Shown here: piece by piece, positions 6,053 through 6,519 of the stretch
Layout: every line of letters begins with the position of its first letter
How positions within the stretch are numbered: the stretch's first letter is position 1
Source of the DNA: Firmicutes bacterium UBA3936
GTDB lineage: Bacteria > Bacillota > Dethiobacteria > Dethiobacterales > Dethiobacteraceae
NCBI GenBank assembly: GCA_002385745.1
Contig: DGEC01000011.1
Location: forward strand, 1 to 6,519
Reading direction: 5' to 3'
DNA: 6,519 nt
The notes under the pieces: generated by a model
The model's database searches: none
Told to the model about the DNA's origin: nothing
Seen by the model: the letters and a program-made list of their open reading frames with translations, nothing else
Program-made: the position numbers and the translations under genes

Positions 6053-6080
6053 GACATAGATGATTGCCGGCAGGTGTGTG
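6042..6080 (+). repeat. 10-bp inverted repeat spanning the oxidoreductase stop codon
   Basis: CACACACCTG (6042-6051) and CAGGTGTGTG (6071-6080) are perfect reverse complements around a 19-base loop. The left arm includes the last sense codons and part of the TGA stop. No T tract follows, so it is not a standard intrinsic terminator. It may protect the mRNA 3' end. A small palindrome, TACAGTTCTGTA, follows at 6099-6110. Confidence 0.5.
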
Positions 6081-6136
6081 TAGGAAAAGGCTGGAATATA
6101 CAGTTCTGTAAGTCTCTCAATTTTAAAGTTTAACAG

Positions 6137-6171
6137 AAAAAACCACGGGAAGCTCGAAACTCCCGTGGTTT
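6137..6171 (-). terminator. Intrinsic terminator of the tRNA-Pro gene
   Basis: AAACCACGGGA (6140-6150) and TCCCGTGGTTT (6161-6171) give an 11-pair stem with a 10-base loop. Read on the minus strand, the hairpin is followed by six T residues (complement of 6137-6142), 14 bases after the tRNA 3' end. On the plus strand it has only TTTCT after it, so it may partly end the oxidoreductase transcript as well. Confidence 0.85.
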
Positions 6172-6184
6172 CTACGTTCATTGA

Positions 6185-6261
6185 TGGTCGGAGCGACTGG
6201 ATTTGAACCAGCGACCTCTTGGTCCCGAACCAAGCGCGCTACCAAACTGCGCTACGCCCCG
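6185..6261 (-). tRNA. tRNA-Pro, anticodon CGG
   Basis: A 77-base tRNA on the minus strand with encoded CCA. The acceptor arms CGGGGCG (6261-6255) and CGCTCCG (6195-6189) pair with one G-U. The D loop has AGTTTGGTAG, the anticodon stem is CTTGG/CCAAG with loop TTCGGGA, so the anticodon is CGG and the tRNA reads proline CCG. The T loop is the normal GGTTCAAATCC. It has its own promoter and terminator and stands alone. Confidence 0.97.
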
Positions 6262-6272
6262 ACGCAAAAAGT

Positions 6273-6301
6273 ATTGTAACACAGTCCGCTGGAAAAAGCA
6301 A
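6273..6301 (-). promoter_or_regulatory. Promoter of the tRNA-Pro gene
   Basis: On the minus strand TTGCTT (6301-6296) and TACAAT (6278-6273) are exactly 17 bases apart. The -10 box ends 11 bases before the mature tRNA 5' end, as is common for single tRNA genes in Firmicutes. Confidence 0.75.
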
Positions 6302-6320
6302 TACCGGACGAATGGGGGAT

Positions 6321-6403
6321 AGTGTCAAGACACTTTAGGTTTTAATGCGAACCTCACACCACTCAAACAACACTACGTTTATTTAGCTCTTTTAATGCAA
6401 ACC
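6321..6403. repeat. Palindrome plus repeated 14-mer, possible insertion-sequence end
   Basis: AGTGTCAAGACACT (6321-6334) is a perfect palindrome apart from its central AA. TTTTAATGCGAACC (6340-6353) recurs as TTTTAATGCAAACC (6390-6403) with one mismatch, the two starts 50 bases apart. The second copy lies inside the coding tail of the partial gene. A TGT start (6323) followed by repeated internal motifs resembles the ends of IS21-family elements, which carry multiple transposase-binding repeats, but the family is a guess and the other end lies outside the window. Confidence 0.4.
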
Positions 6404-6519
6404 GGGTATGGCTGCTTCCACCTCTGAAAAGCGGCACATTATTCCGATACTCTTTGCCTCTTAATCTTTTTTGCCGGATGCGTTTCATCTCTTCATGAAC
6501 AAATTGTTTTAATTCGATG
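6363..6519 (-). CDS. C-terminal fragment of an unidentified basic protein, cut by the window edge (possible transposase)
   Basis: The minus-strand frame entering at 6518 is open for 51 codons and stops with TGA at 6365-6363. The visible tail is rich in Arg and Lys (HEEMKRIRQKRLRGKEYRNN, then VPLFRGGSSHTRFALKELNK and RSVV). I do not recognise the family. The basic character, together with the palindrome and repeated motif just past the stop, makes a transposase or other mobile-element protein plausible. The gene is incomplete at its 5' side only because the window ends; whether it is intact outside is unknown. An internal ATG after 10 codons has an upstream GAAGAG but gives only 41 codons and is unlikely to be the true start. 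Confidence 0.45.
   Translation of the reverse strand, partial: IELKQFVHEEMKRIRQKRLRGKEYRNNVPLFRGGSSHTRFALKELNKRSVV

Overview
The window looks like chromosomal DNA from a Firmicute of the Clostridia, probably of the Peptococcaceae or Desulfotomaculum type. The reasons are strong GGAGG-type ribosome binding sites, frequent TTG and GTG starts, sigma-A promoters, T-tailed hairpin terminators, and a gene set common in that group (PspC/LiaF-like membrane proteins, an SSS symporter with a tiny accessory protein, a geranylgeranyl-reductase-family flavoprotein). The assignment is inference from style and content; no marker gene fixes the species.

Left part (1-1895, mostly minus strand): a two-gene transport operon. 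A strong promoter (1867-1895) drives a leader of about 115 nt, then a 39-residue one-helix protein (1625-1744), then a 527-residue sodium:solute symporter (45-1628). The two genes overlap by 4 bp (TTGA), so translation is probably coupled. The end of the leader forms a T-tailed hairpin whose 3' arm is the Shine-Dalgarno of the small gene. A competing upstream helix is possible, so the leader looks like an attenuator or riboswitch-like switch of a class I do not recognise. A plus-strand terminator at 16-46 implies a plus-strand gene ending left of the window.

Middle part (1972-3468): a divergent GT4 glycosyltransferase (2057-3211) with its own promoter. It converges across a bidirectional terminator on a 60-residue helical, rubrerythrin-like orphan protein (3268-3450, minus).

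Right-centre (3494-6080, plus): a probable three-gene unit of a PspC-domain membrane protein (3584-3967), a LiaF-like protein with three membrane segments and a beta-rich C-terminus (3964-4836, 4 bp overlap), and after 49 bases an FAD-dependent geranylgeranyl-reductase-family oxidoreductase (4886-6052). The first two belong to the envelope-stress (Psp/Lia) group. The third suggests a link to isoprenoid or membrane-lipid saturation, but that link is inference from position. A 9-bp inverted repeat lies in front of the unit, between divergent genes.

Right end (6137-6519, minus): tRNA-Pro(CGG) with promoter and terminator, then a short stretch with a palindrome, a repeated 14-mer and the C-terminal 51 codons of an unidentified basic protein. 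This stretch looks like one end of an insertion sequence cut by the window edge.

Several genes have a possible upstream start that lies inside, or upstream of, the ribosome binding site. Starts were therefore chosen by Shine-Dalgarno position rather than by longest reading frame.
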